A DNA stretch of 13,232 nt from positions 1 to 13,232 of the forward strand of contig CAMZNQ010000256.1 of the NCBI GenBank assembly GCA_947313765.1, written 5' to 3'. The notes beneath the pieces are model-generated. The model worked only from the letters and a program-made list of their open reading frames with translations. It was not told where the DNA came from and searched no databases. This stretch comes from an uncultured Sulfurovum sp. GTDB taxonomy: Bacteria > Campylobacterota > Campylobacteria > Campylobacterales > Sulfurovaceae. Below are positions 5,871 to 13,232 of the stretch, piece by piece (positions within the stretch are counted from its first letter, which is position 1; each line of letters starts with the position of its first letter). The position numbers and the translations under genes are program-made.

Positions 5871-8804
5871 TTGGAAACATCTTCAAAAATACTCTCTAGT
5901 AAAAATAAGCTACTATCTGAAATATATTTTGAACTTCAACAATATTTTGAAAAAAAGTATGGTAAAAATAGCATAGTTTTTATTGAAATAGGAAGTTTTT
6001 TTGAGATATATGAGGTCAATAACGATGAATTGAAGATTGGAAAAGCAAAAGAGATTGCAGAACTTTTAAATATTCAATTAACACGTAAAAATAAAAATAT
6101 TGCACAAAATTCAATTCAAAATCCTCTACTAGCAGGTGTTCCTACAGTCTCTCTTGAACGATACTTAGCTAGACTTATTGCAACACAAAAATATACTATT
6201 GTTTTAGTTAAGCAGAAAGGGGAAGTTCCAAATATAAAAAGATATATCTCTAATATTATATCTCCTGGTACAAACTTTGAGTATCAAACCCAAGCAGAAG
6301 AGAGTAATATTGTCTCTTTAACTATTGATAAGAATAAAGATATATACTCTGTAGGGTATGCTGGAATTGATGTTACAACAGGAAAAACAGTTATCAATGA
6401 GATTCACTCAAATAGAGATGATAAGACTTATGCACTTGATGAGATTTTTAATCTACTTCAAACATATAATACTGCTGAAGTGATTCTCTCTTTAAAGAGT
6501 AAAGATATTGACAGAGAGTGGATAAATAGCTACCTTGAACTATCTCAATTTCACACCTCATATAATGAAAAATGGTGTAAGATTGTCTACCAAAATGAGC
6601 TATTTTCTAAAGTATATGAGATTAACTCATTCCTATCTGCTATTGAGTTTTTAGATTTAGAGAGATACCCATACACAACAGAAGCACTAGCAATACTTAT
6701 TGAGTTTATCATAGAGCATGATGAAGCTATTATAGCAAAGATGAATAGACCCATATTTTTAGGAGAGAGTCGTTATCTATATCTAGGAAACAATGCCTTG
6801 GAGCAGTTGAGTGTTATATCTAAAGATAAATCAGAGGTTACTCTACTAAAACTAATAGATAAGACATCTACAGCATTTGGAAAAAGGTTATTAAAAGAGA
6901 GACTACTCTCTCCTATTGTTGATAAAGTCATACTAGAAGAGCGTTTCAATTTAAGTGAACAGCTTATGCCTAAAGTTGATATATATGAGACATATTTAAA
7001 AAATATATATGATATAGAACGAATTACAAGACGAATCAAACTAAAGAAGCTACACCCTGTAGAGTTAACATACATAGAGATGTCACTAGATTCAATCTCT
7101 AGTCTCTTAGATGATGCTCAAAGGAGTGGTGTAGAGTTTGATAAAAAAATAATATCACAAATTAAAGAGTTTCAAGCATATATACAGAGAAGCTTCAATC
7201 TAACAATATGTGCAAAATTTCGTATTGAACAGATTAATGACAATATATTCAAAGATGGTATATATCCCATTATAGATAAAATATTGGAGAGACAAAATAG
7301 AGAGTTAAATAAATTAGATATAGTAAGAGATTCCATAGATAGACTATTTAAAAAAGAGAAAGTAGCAAAAAGTAGTACAAATTCATATTGTGAATTGAGA
7401 TATTTAGAGAGTGAGGGATACTCCATAAACATTACAAGAAATAGGTTTAATCTAATTGAAAAGGAGCTAAAAAGCTCATTTGTCACAATAGAGGGTAAGC
7501 ACTACTTCTTTAAAGATTTTAAATATAGACTACTAAAGAGTTCTGTAAAGATAAACTCAGCTCTTTTTGAAGAGATAACTAAGAACTTTGAGACAAATCA
7601 GATTAAACTAATATCTTTAGTAAAAGAGCGTTATGTAGAGACTCTTCTTGAGATAGAAAATCGTTTTTCACATCTACTTGACGAATTGATTAGCCTTATT
7701 GCTAATATTGATGTAGCCATATCAAATTCAAAATGTGCAAAAAAGATGAATCTAAATCGTCCTAAATTGATAGATGGAGATAGCTCTTTTGAAGCAATAG
7801 AGTTACGACATCCAATTATAGAGGCAAATGAACACAGAGGAATATATATACCAAATGATATATATTTAGGCTCTGCCATAGAGACAACACATAAACATAT
7901 TACTCTTAGTGCATCAGATGGAAAGTCTGTCGAGGGGATACTTCTATATGGGATTAACTCTTCAGGTAAATCATCATTAATGAAGAGTATTGGACTTTCT
8001 ATTATTTTGGCACAATCTGGTTTTTTTGTTCCTGCAAAAGAGTTAACTCTAGGACTATATGACAAACTTTTTACCCGTATTGTCTCTGGAGATAATCTAT
8101 ATAAAGGTCTATCTACTTTTGCAATAGAGATGATGGAGCTTAAAAATATCTTCAATCGTGCTACAAAAAGAAGTCTTATATTAGGAGATGAGATTTCACA
8201 AGGAACAGAGACAGAATCTGGACTATCGATTGTAGCAGGAGCTATTTTAAAACTTTTAGAGCTAAAGTCTACATTTATCTTTGCTACTCACCTACATCAA
8301 CTTAAAAATATTAAAGAGTTACAAAAGATAGATTCTCTAATCTTTTTACATCTTGGAGTTAAATATGATAATGAGAGTGATACTCTTATATATAATCGAA
8401 AATTACAACTAGGAATGGGTAGTTCCCTATATGGATTGGAATTTGCAAAATCTCTTCATATGGATGAGACTTTTTTAAAAAATGCATATAGTATCAGAAA
8501 AGAGCTAATTGGAAAAGAGTCTGAACTTAAAACTCTTAGCAAAAAAAAGAGAACAAGATACAATAAAAATCTATATATTACAAAATGTGCCTTATGTGAA
8601 GAGGCAGTTGATGATATACACCATATACAAGCCCAACAGATGGCAAACGATTCAGGAATGATTGGATATATAAATAAAAATCATAAATATAATCTCATAC
8701 CCCTCTGCAAAAGACACCACCAAATGGTACATGATGGAAAAGTACATATTTCTGGCTTTGTAATGACCTCAAAAGGGTTAAAGTTACATTATGAAGAGTC
8801 TTAA
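5871..8804 (+). CDS. MutS7-family mismatch-binding ATPase fused to an HNH nuclease
   Basis: A 977-residue MutS homologue. Domain I (about 12-135) retains the mismatch-reading Phe-X-Glu motif as F43-F44-E45 in [10 protein letters not shown]. Connector, lever and clamp regions follow (about 145-620). The ATPase domain (about 640-880) has Walker [10 protein letters not shown] at 694-702, the signature-like [10 protein letters not shown] from 748, Walker B LILGDE with D773/E774, and the ATHLH motif at 805-809. The C-terminus (about 900-977) is an HNH domain: CALC (C906, C909), DDIHHI with H917/H918, N941, and [10 protein letters not shown] with C946, H949, H950 and H954. MutS plus a C-terminal HNH defines MutS7, known from epsilonproteobacteria, giant viruses and octocoral mitochondria. 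The fusion may let one protein find a mismatch and nick DNA without MutL or MutH, both absent from this window. Every key motif is intact, so it should be functional. The start is TTG; domain I homology begins close after it. No typical MutS1 or MutS2 (Smr) tail is present. Confidence 0.93.
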   Translation: METSSKILSSKNKLLSEIYFELQQYFEKKYGKNSIVFIEIGSFFEIYEVNNDELKIGKAKEIAELLNIQLTRKNKNIAQNSIQNPLLAGVPTVSLERYLARLIATQKYTIVLVKQKGEVPNIKRYISNIISPGTNFEYQTQAEESNIVSLTIDKNKDIYSVGYAGIDVTTGKTVINEIHSNRDDKTYALDEIFNLLQTYNTAEVILSLKSKDIDREWINSYLELSQFHTSYNEKWCKIVYQNELFSKVYEINSFLSAIEFLDLERYPYTTEALAILIEFIIEHDEAIIAKMNRPIFLGESRYLYLGNNALEQLSVISKDKSEVTLLKLIDKTSTAFGKRLLKERLLSPIVDKVILEERFNLSEQLMPKVDIYETYLKNIYDIERITRRIKLKKLHPVELTYIEMSLDSISSLLDDAQRSGVEFDKKIISQIKEFQAYIQRSFNLTICAKFRIEQINDNIFKDGIYPIIDKILERQNRELNKLDIVRDSIDRLFKKEKVAKSSTNSYCELRYLESEGYSINITRNRFNLIEKELKSSFVTIEGKHYFFKDFKYRLLKSSVKINSALFEEITKNFETNQIKLISLVKERYVETLLEIENRFSHLLDELISLIANIDVAISNSKCAKKMNLNRPKLIDGDSSFEAIELRHPIIEANEHRGIYIPNDIYLGSAIETTHKHITLSASDGKSVEGILLYGINSSGKSSLMKSIGLSIILAQSGFFVPAKELTLGLYDKLFTRIVSGDNLYKGLSTFAIEMMELKNIFNRATKRSLILGDEISQGTETESGLSIVAGAILKLLELKSTFIFATHLHQLKNIKELQKIDSLIFLHLGVKYDNESDTLIYNRKLQLGMGSSLYGLEFAKSLHMDETFLKNAYSIRKELIGKESELKTLSKKKRTRYNKNLYITKCALCEEAVDDIHHIQAQQMANDSGMIGYINKNHKYNLIPLCKRHHQMVHDGKVHISGFVMTSKGLKLHYEES

Positions 8805-8826
8805 TAAATAAAGTTATTACTTTTTT
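8802..8826 (+). terminator. Possible weak terminator after the MutS7 gene
   Basis: TAATAA (8802-8807, including the stop codon) can pair with TTATTA (8814-8819), followed by C and six T (8821-8826). The all-AT stem is weak, so only the T run argues for termination here. Confidence 0.25.
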
Positions 8827-8918
8827 ACTCAAATAGTTCTATTATTGCATCTCATTATGTTATTTTATTAACTTATACATGACATAAAGTTAGAATAATT
8901 AAAAAAAAAGAATTAATT

Positions 8919-9308
8919 ATGAAACGAAACTTATTTGCCATACTATTTACAGTTACTATATTTGGAATTATTATATATGGACTATTAAATAATATTTGGG
9001 TATCTTTAATGATATTATTTATCATTACAATACTATTTGTCTCTATATCATATATAAATAATTACGATAAAAAAGAGAATTTAAATATAATAAAAGATGA
9101 AGAGAAACTATACTTTTATCTTACCGATGATTTACTATTCTCTATCAATCTAGCTAGTAACAAATCAATTGAAGAGACATTAAGAGAGGTAATTAATTTA
9201 GAGATAATACATATGAAAGATATTATAGGAAAAATATGCTTTATCAATTTTGAAGATAATAAACTCTTAGATGAACTTAATAGCGTTATTGTTCAAAAAA
9301 TAAAATAG
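8919..9308 (+). CDS. Small two-helix membrane protein, function unknown
   Basis: A 129-residue protein that I do not recognise. Two hydrophobic helices (about 5-23 and 26-46) are separated by a short turn. Positive residues at the N-terminus (KR) and after the second helix (DKK) predict both ends in the cytoplasm. The remaining 80 residues are polar and mixed, with predicted helix and strand and no cysteine pairs, nucleotide motif or HTH. The ribosome site is weak (AAAAAAAAAG upstream of ATG 8919), and a possible -10 TAGAAT lies at 8891-8896. Base composition resembles the neighbours, and the ORF is bounded by plausible regulatory DNA, so it is probably real. It stands alone between the MutS7 gene and the regulator pair, with a hairpin after it. 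No function is proposed. Confidence 0.6.
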   Translation: MKRNLFAILFTVTIFGIIIYGLLNNIWVSLMILFIITILFVSISYINNYDKKENLNIIKDEEKLYFYLTDDLLFSINLASNKSIEETLREVINLEIIHMKDIIGKICFINFEDNKLLDELNSVIVQKIK

Positions 9309-9315
9309 ACAAAAT

Positions 9316-9337
9316 GCTACTTTATATCTATAGTAGC
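9316..9337 (+). terminator. Hairpin after the small membrane protein gene
   Basis: GCTACT (9316-9321) pairs with AGTAGC (9332-9337) over a 10-base loop, eight bases after the stop codon, followed by TCTTTATAT. The stem is sound but the T-tract is broken, so it is a plausible, not certain, terminator. Confidence 0.4.
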
Positions 9338-9389
9338 TCTTTATATCCACCAAAAAAAATTAAAACTCTCTTTTTTAACCAATTTTCAC

Positions 9390-9395
9390 TATAAT
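9390..9395 (+). promoter_or_regulatory. Consensus -10 abutting the regulator gene; possible leaderless start
   Basis: TATAAT ends six bases before the ATG at 9402, the same geometry as for the NlpC/P60 gene. A T6 tract (9371-9376) lies upstream, as in Campylobacterota promoters. No Shine-Dalgarno sequence precedes the ATG, so the mRNA may begin at or next to the start codon. Confidence 0.45.
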
Positions 9396-9401
9396 TTAAA
9401 A

Positions 9402-10136
9402 ATGAAACCTGTACATTTTTTAAGCAATTCTCCAAAAATTGACAATATTATTAAGGGACTTACCCTAACTCGTTCACTTTTTGTATCATCTCTTATTATA
9501 GGAGAAGAGCATACTGGAAAAAAAACATTAATCCATATGTTATTTCCAAATAGTATCTATATTGATGGGTCAAATAGAGAAGAGCTTATTTTAGCATTAG
9601 ATAATAATGATGAAATCATAATATATAATTTTGATAAAATAGATAACTGTAATGATTTAAATTTTGAAAACAAACGTATTATTGCTATTGCTAATAAAAT
9701 TCAAAATAGTAAAAAAATTGAAAAAAAGTTTGCATTCATATACAATATGCCATCTCTAAAAGAGAGAGAAGATTTAAATTTTATTATTGATTACTTTAAA
9801 CGTAAGATTAAAAAAGAGTTAATGTTGGATGATAGTGTAGATATAGATATAGATGATTTAGATTTATCTAAAAATATCCAATCACTCAAAGCCTCTCTCT
9901 ACAGACAACTTATATATAAAAGCGTTAATAGTGATGATATAGAGAAGATACTTTTTGAATATCTATTTCATAATATAGATGGGAATAATGCATATAGAGA
10001 GTATCTGTTTCTATTTGAGCGTCCTATCATTAAGGCTGGTCTAAAAAAATATAAATCTCAACTAAAACTCTCTTCCATTCTTGGACTTAACAGAAATACA
10101 TTAAGAAAGAAGATACAAGAACATGACCTCGATTGA
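9402..10136 (+). CDS. Truncated NtrC-like regulator: AAA+ remnant plus Fis-type HTH
   Basis: A 244-residue protein that looks like a cut-down sigma-54 activator. There is no receiver domain. A Walker A of the bEBP type, GEEHTGKKT, lies at 34-42. A hydrophobic strand ending in NFDKID (76-81) occupies the Walker B place but has Lys79 where the catalytic Glu should be. The GAFTGA loop that touches sigma-54 is absent, as only about 40 residues separate the Walker motifs. MPSLKEREDLNFIIDYF (116-132) matches the PPLRERxEDI segment of these activators. The C-terminus (about 206-244) is a clear Fis-type helix-turn-helix, with LSSILGLNRNTLRKKI at 223-238. It is therefore likely to bind DNA but unlikely to hydrolyse ATP or activate sigma-54. 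The last 14 bases overlap the next gene, indicating coupled translation. Its target may be the facing PII/amt module; that is inferred from position only. Confidence 0.75.
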   Translation: MKPVHFLSNSPKIDNIIKGLTLTRSLFVSSLIIGEEHTGKKTLIHMLFPNSIYIDGSNREELILALDNNDEIIIYNFDKIDNCNDLNFENKRIIAIANKIQNSKKIEKKFAFIYNMPSLKEREDLNFIIDYFKRKIKKELMLDDSVDIDIDDLDLSKNIQSLKASLYRQLIYKSVNSDDIEKILFEYLFHNIDGNNAYREYLFLFERPIIKAGLKKYKSQLKLSSILGLNRNTLRKKIQEHDLD

Positions 10137-10818
10137 TTTTAAATTTTTTATTGAAAATGATTCAAATCCATTTATTATTTTTTCTAGTTTAGGAAAGATA
10201 AAATATCTTAACACTTCTGCTGAAATACTTATGGGTTCATGTAGTCCAAAAGAGTTATTTGAAATTGCACTCTCTTATGCACCTAAAAATTTTGGATATA
10301 ACAAAACAGTTCTTGATTTATCTTTTAGCTCTTTTGAATTTTATGGCATTAATGTACTATATGAAAATGAAGATTTTATTGGATTACATCTATATAATAA
10401 ACCTATGGCAAAGGTAGATGACAGTTCACTTCTTGAAGGCTATACTTTAACCAATTTAAACCTACTACTTCAAGCAAATATTGAACTCTTTGATATCAAT
10501 TATCAAGGTAAGATAAAACTTCTAACCGATTACGATATTCCTAAATTACAAATACATCAAAATAACTTTTCTATGCTTTTACGAAATATTTTTTCTCAAT
10601 TTTTAGAAAATAAAAATATAGAAATCAATATGAAAATTAAACTAGGAGAACGTGTAGTTGTAAAAGAGAAAAGATACTCTATTATCATACTTCAAATTAA
10701 AGGTAAAACAAGAAAAAAAGAGCAAGATAAAGAGATAGAACTTCTTGCACTTAAAAACCATATAAATATCCACTTTAAAAACTTTTCTACTATTTTAGAG
10801 ATTCCTGCTATTGCATAA
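10123..10818 (+). CDS. PAS protein with a degenerate NtrB-like kinase fold
   Basis: A 231-residue cytoplasmic protein whose start overlaps the preceding regulator by 14 bases. Residues about 6-92 look like a PAS sensor domain (NPFIIFSSLGKIKYLN at its start, ending FIGLHLYNKP). The C-terminal part (about 110-227) resembles the ATP-binding domain of a histidine kinase: DYDIPKLQIHQNNFSMLLRN (136-155) fits the strand and N-box helix, with Asn155 in the N-box position, and HFKNFSTILEIP (217-228) fits the closing strands. I see no H-box histidine region of normal length between the PAS and ATPase parts, and no clear DxGxG or G2 box. It therefore looks like a kinase-derived partner protein, not a working kinase. 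The pairing with an NtrC-like protein mirrors NtrB/NtrC, in shrunken form. The fold assignment is moderate; it could instead be an unrelated PAS protein. The 51 bases to the converging PII gene contain no strong hairpin. Confidence 0.6.
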   Translation: MTSIDFKFFIENDSNPFIIFSSLGKIKYLNTSAEILMGSCSPKELFEIALSYAPKNFGYNKTVLDLSFSSFEFYGINVLYENEDFIGLHLYNKPMAKVDDSSLLEGYTLTNLNLLLQANIELFDINYQGKIKLLTDYDIPKLQIHQNNFSMLLRNIFSQFLENKNIEINMKIKLGERVVVKEKRYSIIILQIKGKTRKKEQDKEIELLALKNHINIHFKNFSTILEIPAIA

Positions 10819-10869
10819 AATAACCATAGTATCAAAAATGCTTATTAGCTAAAATTAAAAAAGAAATCT

Positions 10870-11295
<426 letters not shown>

Positions 11296-11333
11296 TTAGA
11301 TTTAATTAAAAGATGAAAGATTTTATTTATAAA

Positions 11334-11358
11334 CAGAATGGAAGTGAACTCCATTCTG
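11334..11358 (-). terminator. Strong hairpin downstream of the amt-PII operon
   Basis: CAGAATGGA (11334-11342) pairs perfectly with TCCATTCTG (11350-11358) across a 7-base loop, the best stem in the window apart from the ilvD hairpin. It lies 24 bases past the stop of the proximal PII gene. On the minus strand it is followed by TTTATAAATAAAAT, a poor T-tract, so it may stop only part of transcription or protect the 3' end of the amt-PII mRNA. Either way it separates the two PII transcription units. Confidence 0.6.
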
Positions 11359-11382
11359 ATTTCGAGTTTTATTAAGAAGTAT

Positions 11383-11745
<363 letters not shown>

Positions 11746-11760
11746 TTAGAATAAACCCTA

Positions 11761-13089
11761 TTAAAGGTTCATTCCTCTCTCTCCATGAATTGACTCATCA
11801 AGTCCATCATACTCTGACTCTTCATCAACTCTTCCACCACCTGTAAGTGCTGAAGCAATAAAGTAGACAACAACTGTACCAATTAGAGTCCATGCTCCAA
11901 CAATTGCAACAGATTCAAGTTGAACCATAAATTGTCCCATTACATCAGGAGATGTTCCATTTGTAATTGACTCCTTAAGTGGTCCATCCCATAAAAGCTC
12001 TTTATCGTGAAGTGCAAAGAATGCTACAGATAATGCACCCCAAAGACCTGCTAAAAAGTGAATACCAAAGGCATCAAGAGAATCATCATAACCAAATATC
12101 TTTTTAAGTTTAACAACACCAAAGAAGGCAACAATTGAACCTACTACACCGATGATTAATGAACCACCAACACCAACAAACCCAGCAGCAGGAGTAATTG
12201 CTACAAGACCAGCAACAATACCAGATGCAATTCCAAGAAGTGTAGCTTTTTTGTAAACTACCCACTCAATTAACATCCATGTTACACCAGCAGCAGCTGT
12301 AGCAACTGTTGTTGTAAGAACAGCAAGACCAGCAATAGCATTTGCACCAAATGCACTACCACCATTAAATCCATACCAACCAAACCATAATAGAGCAGCA
12401 CCAACTGCTGTAAAGATGATTGAGAAAGGTTTCATAGCTACTTTGTTATACCCTGCTCTTTTACCAACTAAGATAGCAAGAACTAAACCAGCTAAACCAC
12501 CATTCATATGTACAACTGTACCACCAGCAAAATCTAATGCACCTGCATCAAAAAGGTAAGCACCATCTCCACCCCATACCATGTGTGTAATTGGAGCATA
12601 TACAATAAGTCCCCAAAGAATAACAATTACAATCCATGTAGAGAATTTTAAACGACCAATTACTGAACCTGATGCAATGGCAATGGTAATCGCTGCAAAT
12701 GTACCTTGAAATGCAATAAATACAAATGTAGGATATGTTCCACTTAAATCTGTCCACTTAACACCATCAAGCATTAGATTTCCAAATCCACCAAATACAT
12801 TTTGTAACATTGCACTCTCATTTGTCCCAAACGCAATTGAGTAACCTGCAATAATCCATACTACAAATGCAACAACAAATGCACCCATAACCATAGATAC
12901 GGTATTTAATGCATTTTTAGAACGTGTCATACCTGCATAAAAAAGTGCCAAACCTGCTGGTGTCATCAATAGTACAAGAGCTGTAGACATCATCATCCAT
13001 GATGTATCCCCTGAATCTAATTTATCCTCTGCAAAGGTAAGGATTGGTAGAGCTAACATAGTTAGCAGTGCTAGAAATTTATTTCTCAT
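11761..13089 (-). CDS. amt: Ammonium transporter, Amt family
   Basis: A 442-residue polytopic inner-membrane protein of full family length. A cleavable signal peptide (about 1-20, ending TFA) is followed by about 11 membrane helices. The Amt signature DFAGGTVVHMNGGLAGL lies at 186-202. The twin pore histidines are His194 and His344 (FGIHFLAG). The phenylalanine gate is Phe131 (GTFAAITIA) with Phe241, Trp172 (HMVWGG) and Ser245 (FNGGS) sit at the substrate-binding site, and Asp185 matches the conserved recruitment aspartate. The cytoplasmic tail, GLDESIHGERG, is the segment that contacts GlnK. The protein takes up ammonium as a trimer. AAGGAG seven bases upstream of the ATG at 13087-13089 supports the start. 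It is first in an operon with a PII gene. All pore residues are present, so a sensor-only variant is not indicated. Confidence 0.97.
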   Translation of the reverse strand: MRNKFLALLTMLALPILTFAEDKLDSGDTSWMMMSTALVLLMTPAGLALFYAGMTRSKNALNTVSMVMGAFVVAFVVWIIAGYSIAFGTNESAMLQNVFGGFGNLMLDGVKWTDLSGTYPTFVFIAFQGTFAAITIAIASGSVIGRLKFSTWIVIVILWGLIVYAPITHMVWGGDGAYLFDAGALDFAGGTVVHMNGGLAGLVLAILVGKRAGYNKVAMKPFSIIFTAVGAALLWFGWYGFNGGSAFGANAIAGLAVLTTTVATAAAGVTWMLIEWVVYKKATLLGIASGIVAGLVAITPAAGFVGVGGSLIIGVVGSIVAFFGVVKLKKIFGYDDSLDAFGIHFLAGLWGALSVAFFALHDKELLWDGPLKESITNGTSPDVMGQFMVQLESVAIVGAWTLIGTVVVYFIASALTGGGRVDEESEYDGLDESIHGERGMNL

Positions 13090-13116
13090 AAACTTACTCC
13101 TTCTATTTTTTTATTT

Positions 13117-13122
13117 ATTATA
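13117..13122 (-). promoter_or_regulatory. -10 box of the amt-PII operon
   Basis: On the minus strand this is a consensus TATAAT, 27 bases before the amt ATG, with AAGGAG in the leader. No sigma-54 (GG-N10-GC) element is visible in the 143 bases upstream of amt, so sigma-70 transcription is more likely here. Confidence 0.5.
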
Positions 13123-13140
13123 ACTTACACTTAAGTTATA
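13119..13140. repeat. 22-bp inverted repeat covering the amt -10 box; operator candidate
   Basis: TATAACTTA (13119-13127) and TAAGTTATA (13132-13140) are perfect 9-base inverted arms around CACT. The repeat overlaps the predicted -10, so a bound protein would block RNA polymerase. The 4-base spacer is that of Crp/Fnr-superfamily operators, though the half-site is not the classical TTGAT. The perfection of 18 paired positions makes chance less likely than for the PII repeat. The binding protein is unknown. Confidence 0.5.
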
Positions 13141-13184
13141 TAAAAGTAATTAGTGTATAAAAAATAATCATCTATCTAATTAAT

Positions 13185-13232
13185 TTACCAAAAATATAGC
13201 GTAAAGCCCCTTGCTTCAGCTATGGGGATATA
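13185..13232 (+). mobile_element. Left end of an IS200/IS605-family (IS608-like) element, cut by the window edge
   Basis: The sequence shows TTAC (13185-13188), then 18 bases ending in AAAG (13203-13206), then a hairpin: CCCC (13207-13210), TTGC, loop TTCA, GCTA, an unpaired T at 13223 and GGGG (13224-13227). This is the known layout of the IS608 left end: TTAC target outside the cleavage point, about 19 bases to the hairpin, guide AAAG at its foot, and an extrahelical T that the Y1 transposase TnpA reads. The stem has one T-T mismatch in its upper part. The element would run rightward from 13189, beyond the window, so tnpA, tnpB and the right end cannot be seen. It lies 96 to 99 bases upstream of the amt start. 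It could also be a solo or non-autonomous end. Confidence 0.6.

Noticed and set aside
7631..8155. A 174-codon open frame on the minus strand inside the MutS7 gene
   Set aside because: It is antisense to the conserved ATPase domain, has no ribosome site and no recognisable protein pattern, so it is a shadow of the real frame.
10819..10869. A terminator between the NtrB-like gene and the distal PII gene
   Set aside because: Only three-base stems (GCT/AGC) or an all-AT pairing can be drawn, with no fitting T-tract for either strand.
12548..12757. A cysteine-rich 69-codon minus-strand frame inside amt
   Set aside because: It is the amt coding strand read in another frame; the cysteine richness comes from frame-shifted codons of a membrane protein.
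13201..13218. A sigma-54-like TTGCTT near the right edge
   Set aside because: The GG that should lie ten bases upstream of GC is absent (the bases are GT), and the motif is part of the IS-end hairpin.
13207..13227. The edge hairpin as the right end of an IS605-type element extending left
   Set aside because: The left flank is intact amt regulatory DNA and the amt gene, and the AAAG foot and TTAC at the proper distance both fit a left end.

Overview
The window is AT-rich and dense with genes, and its gene content fits a marine or free-living member of the Campylobacterota (the former Epsilonproteobacteria, of the Sulfurimonas, Sulfurovum or Arcobacter type). Three things point there: the C-terminus of a dihydroxy-acid dehydratase typical of that phylum, a MutS7-type mismatch-binding protein fused to an HNH nuclease (a family known from epsilonproteobacteria, giant viruses and octocoral mitochondria), and promoters made of a good -10 box behind T-rich DNA with no convincing -35. 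The species cannot be fixed from sequence alone.

Layout. At 1-168 the 3' end of ilvD runs in from the left and converges, across a GC-rich hairpin, on a minus-strand gene for a cysteine-paired Sel1-repeat (Hcp-like) protein at 203-1135. A divergent AT-rich spacer follows. Next come three plus-strand envelope genes: an NlpC/P60 lipoprotein hydrolase (1416-2141) and two paralogous YcbB-type L,D-transpeptidases (2262-4007 and 4099-5820), which look separately transcribed but form a peptidoglycan-remodelling cluster. The MutS7-HNH gene (5871-8804) starts 50 bases later with a TTG codon. Then come a small two-helix membrane protein of unknown function (8919-9308) and an overlapping pair (9402-10136, 10123-10818) that looks like a stripped-down NtrC (AAA+ remnant plus Fis-type HTH) and a stripped-down NtrB (PAS plus kinase-fold remnant without a visible phospho-acceptor histidine). 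On the minus strand this pair faces an ammonium module: one PII gene with its own promoter (10870-11211), then an amt-PII operon (amt 11761-13089, PII 11383-11724) ending in a perfect 9-bp hairpin. A 22-bp inverted repeat covers the predicted amt -10 box. About 100 bases upstream of amt, at the window edge, lies what looks like the left end of an IS200/IS605 (IS608-like) element: TTAC target, AAAG guide, and a CCCC/GGGG hairpin with an unpaired T.

How the parts work together. Amt imports ammonium and its C-terminal tail is the usual docking site for GlnK-type PII; two PII proteins with identical T-loops sit beside it. The neighbouring degenerate NtrC/NtrB-like pair is a natural candidate regulator of this module, but that is inference from position. 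The MutS7 protein carries mismatch-binding, ATPase and nuclease parts in one chain, so it could act without MutL or MutH. The three envelope genes act on peptide stems of peptidoglycan.
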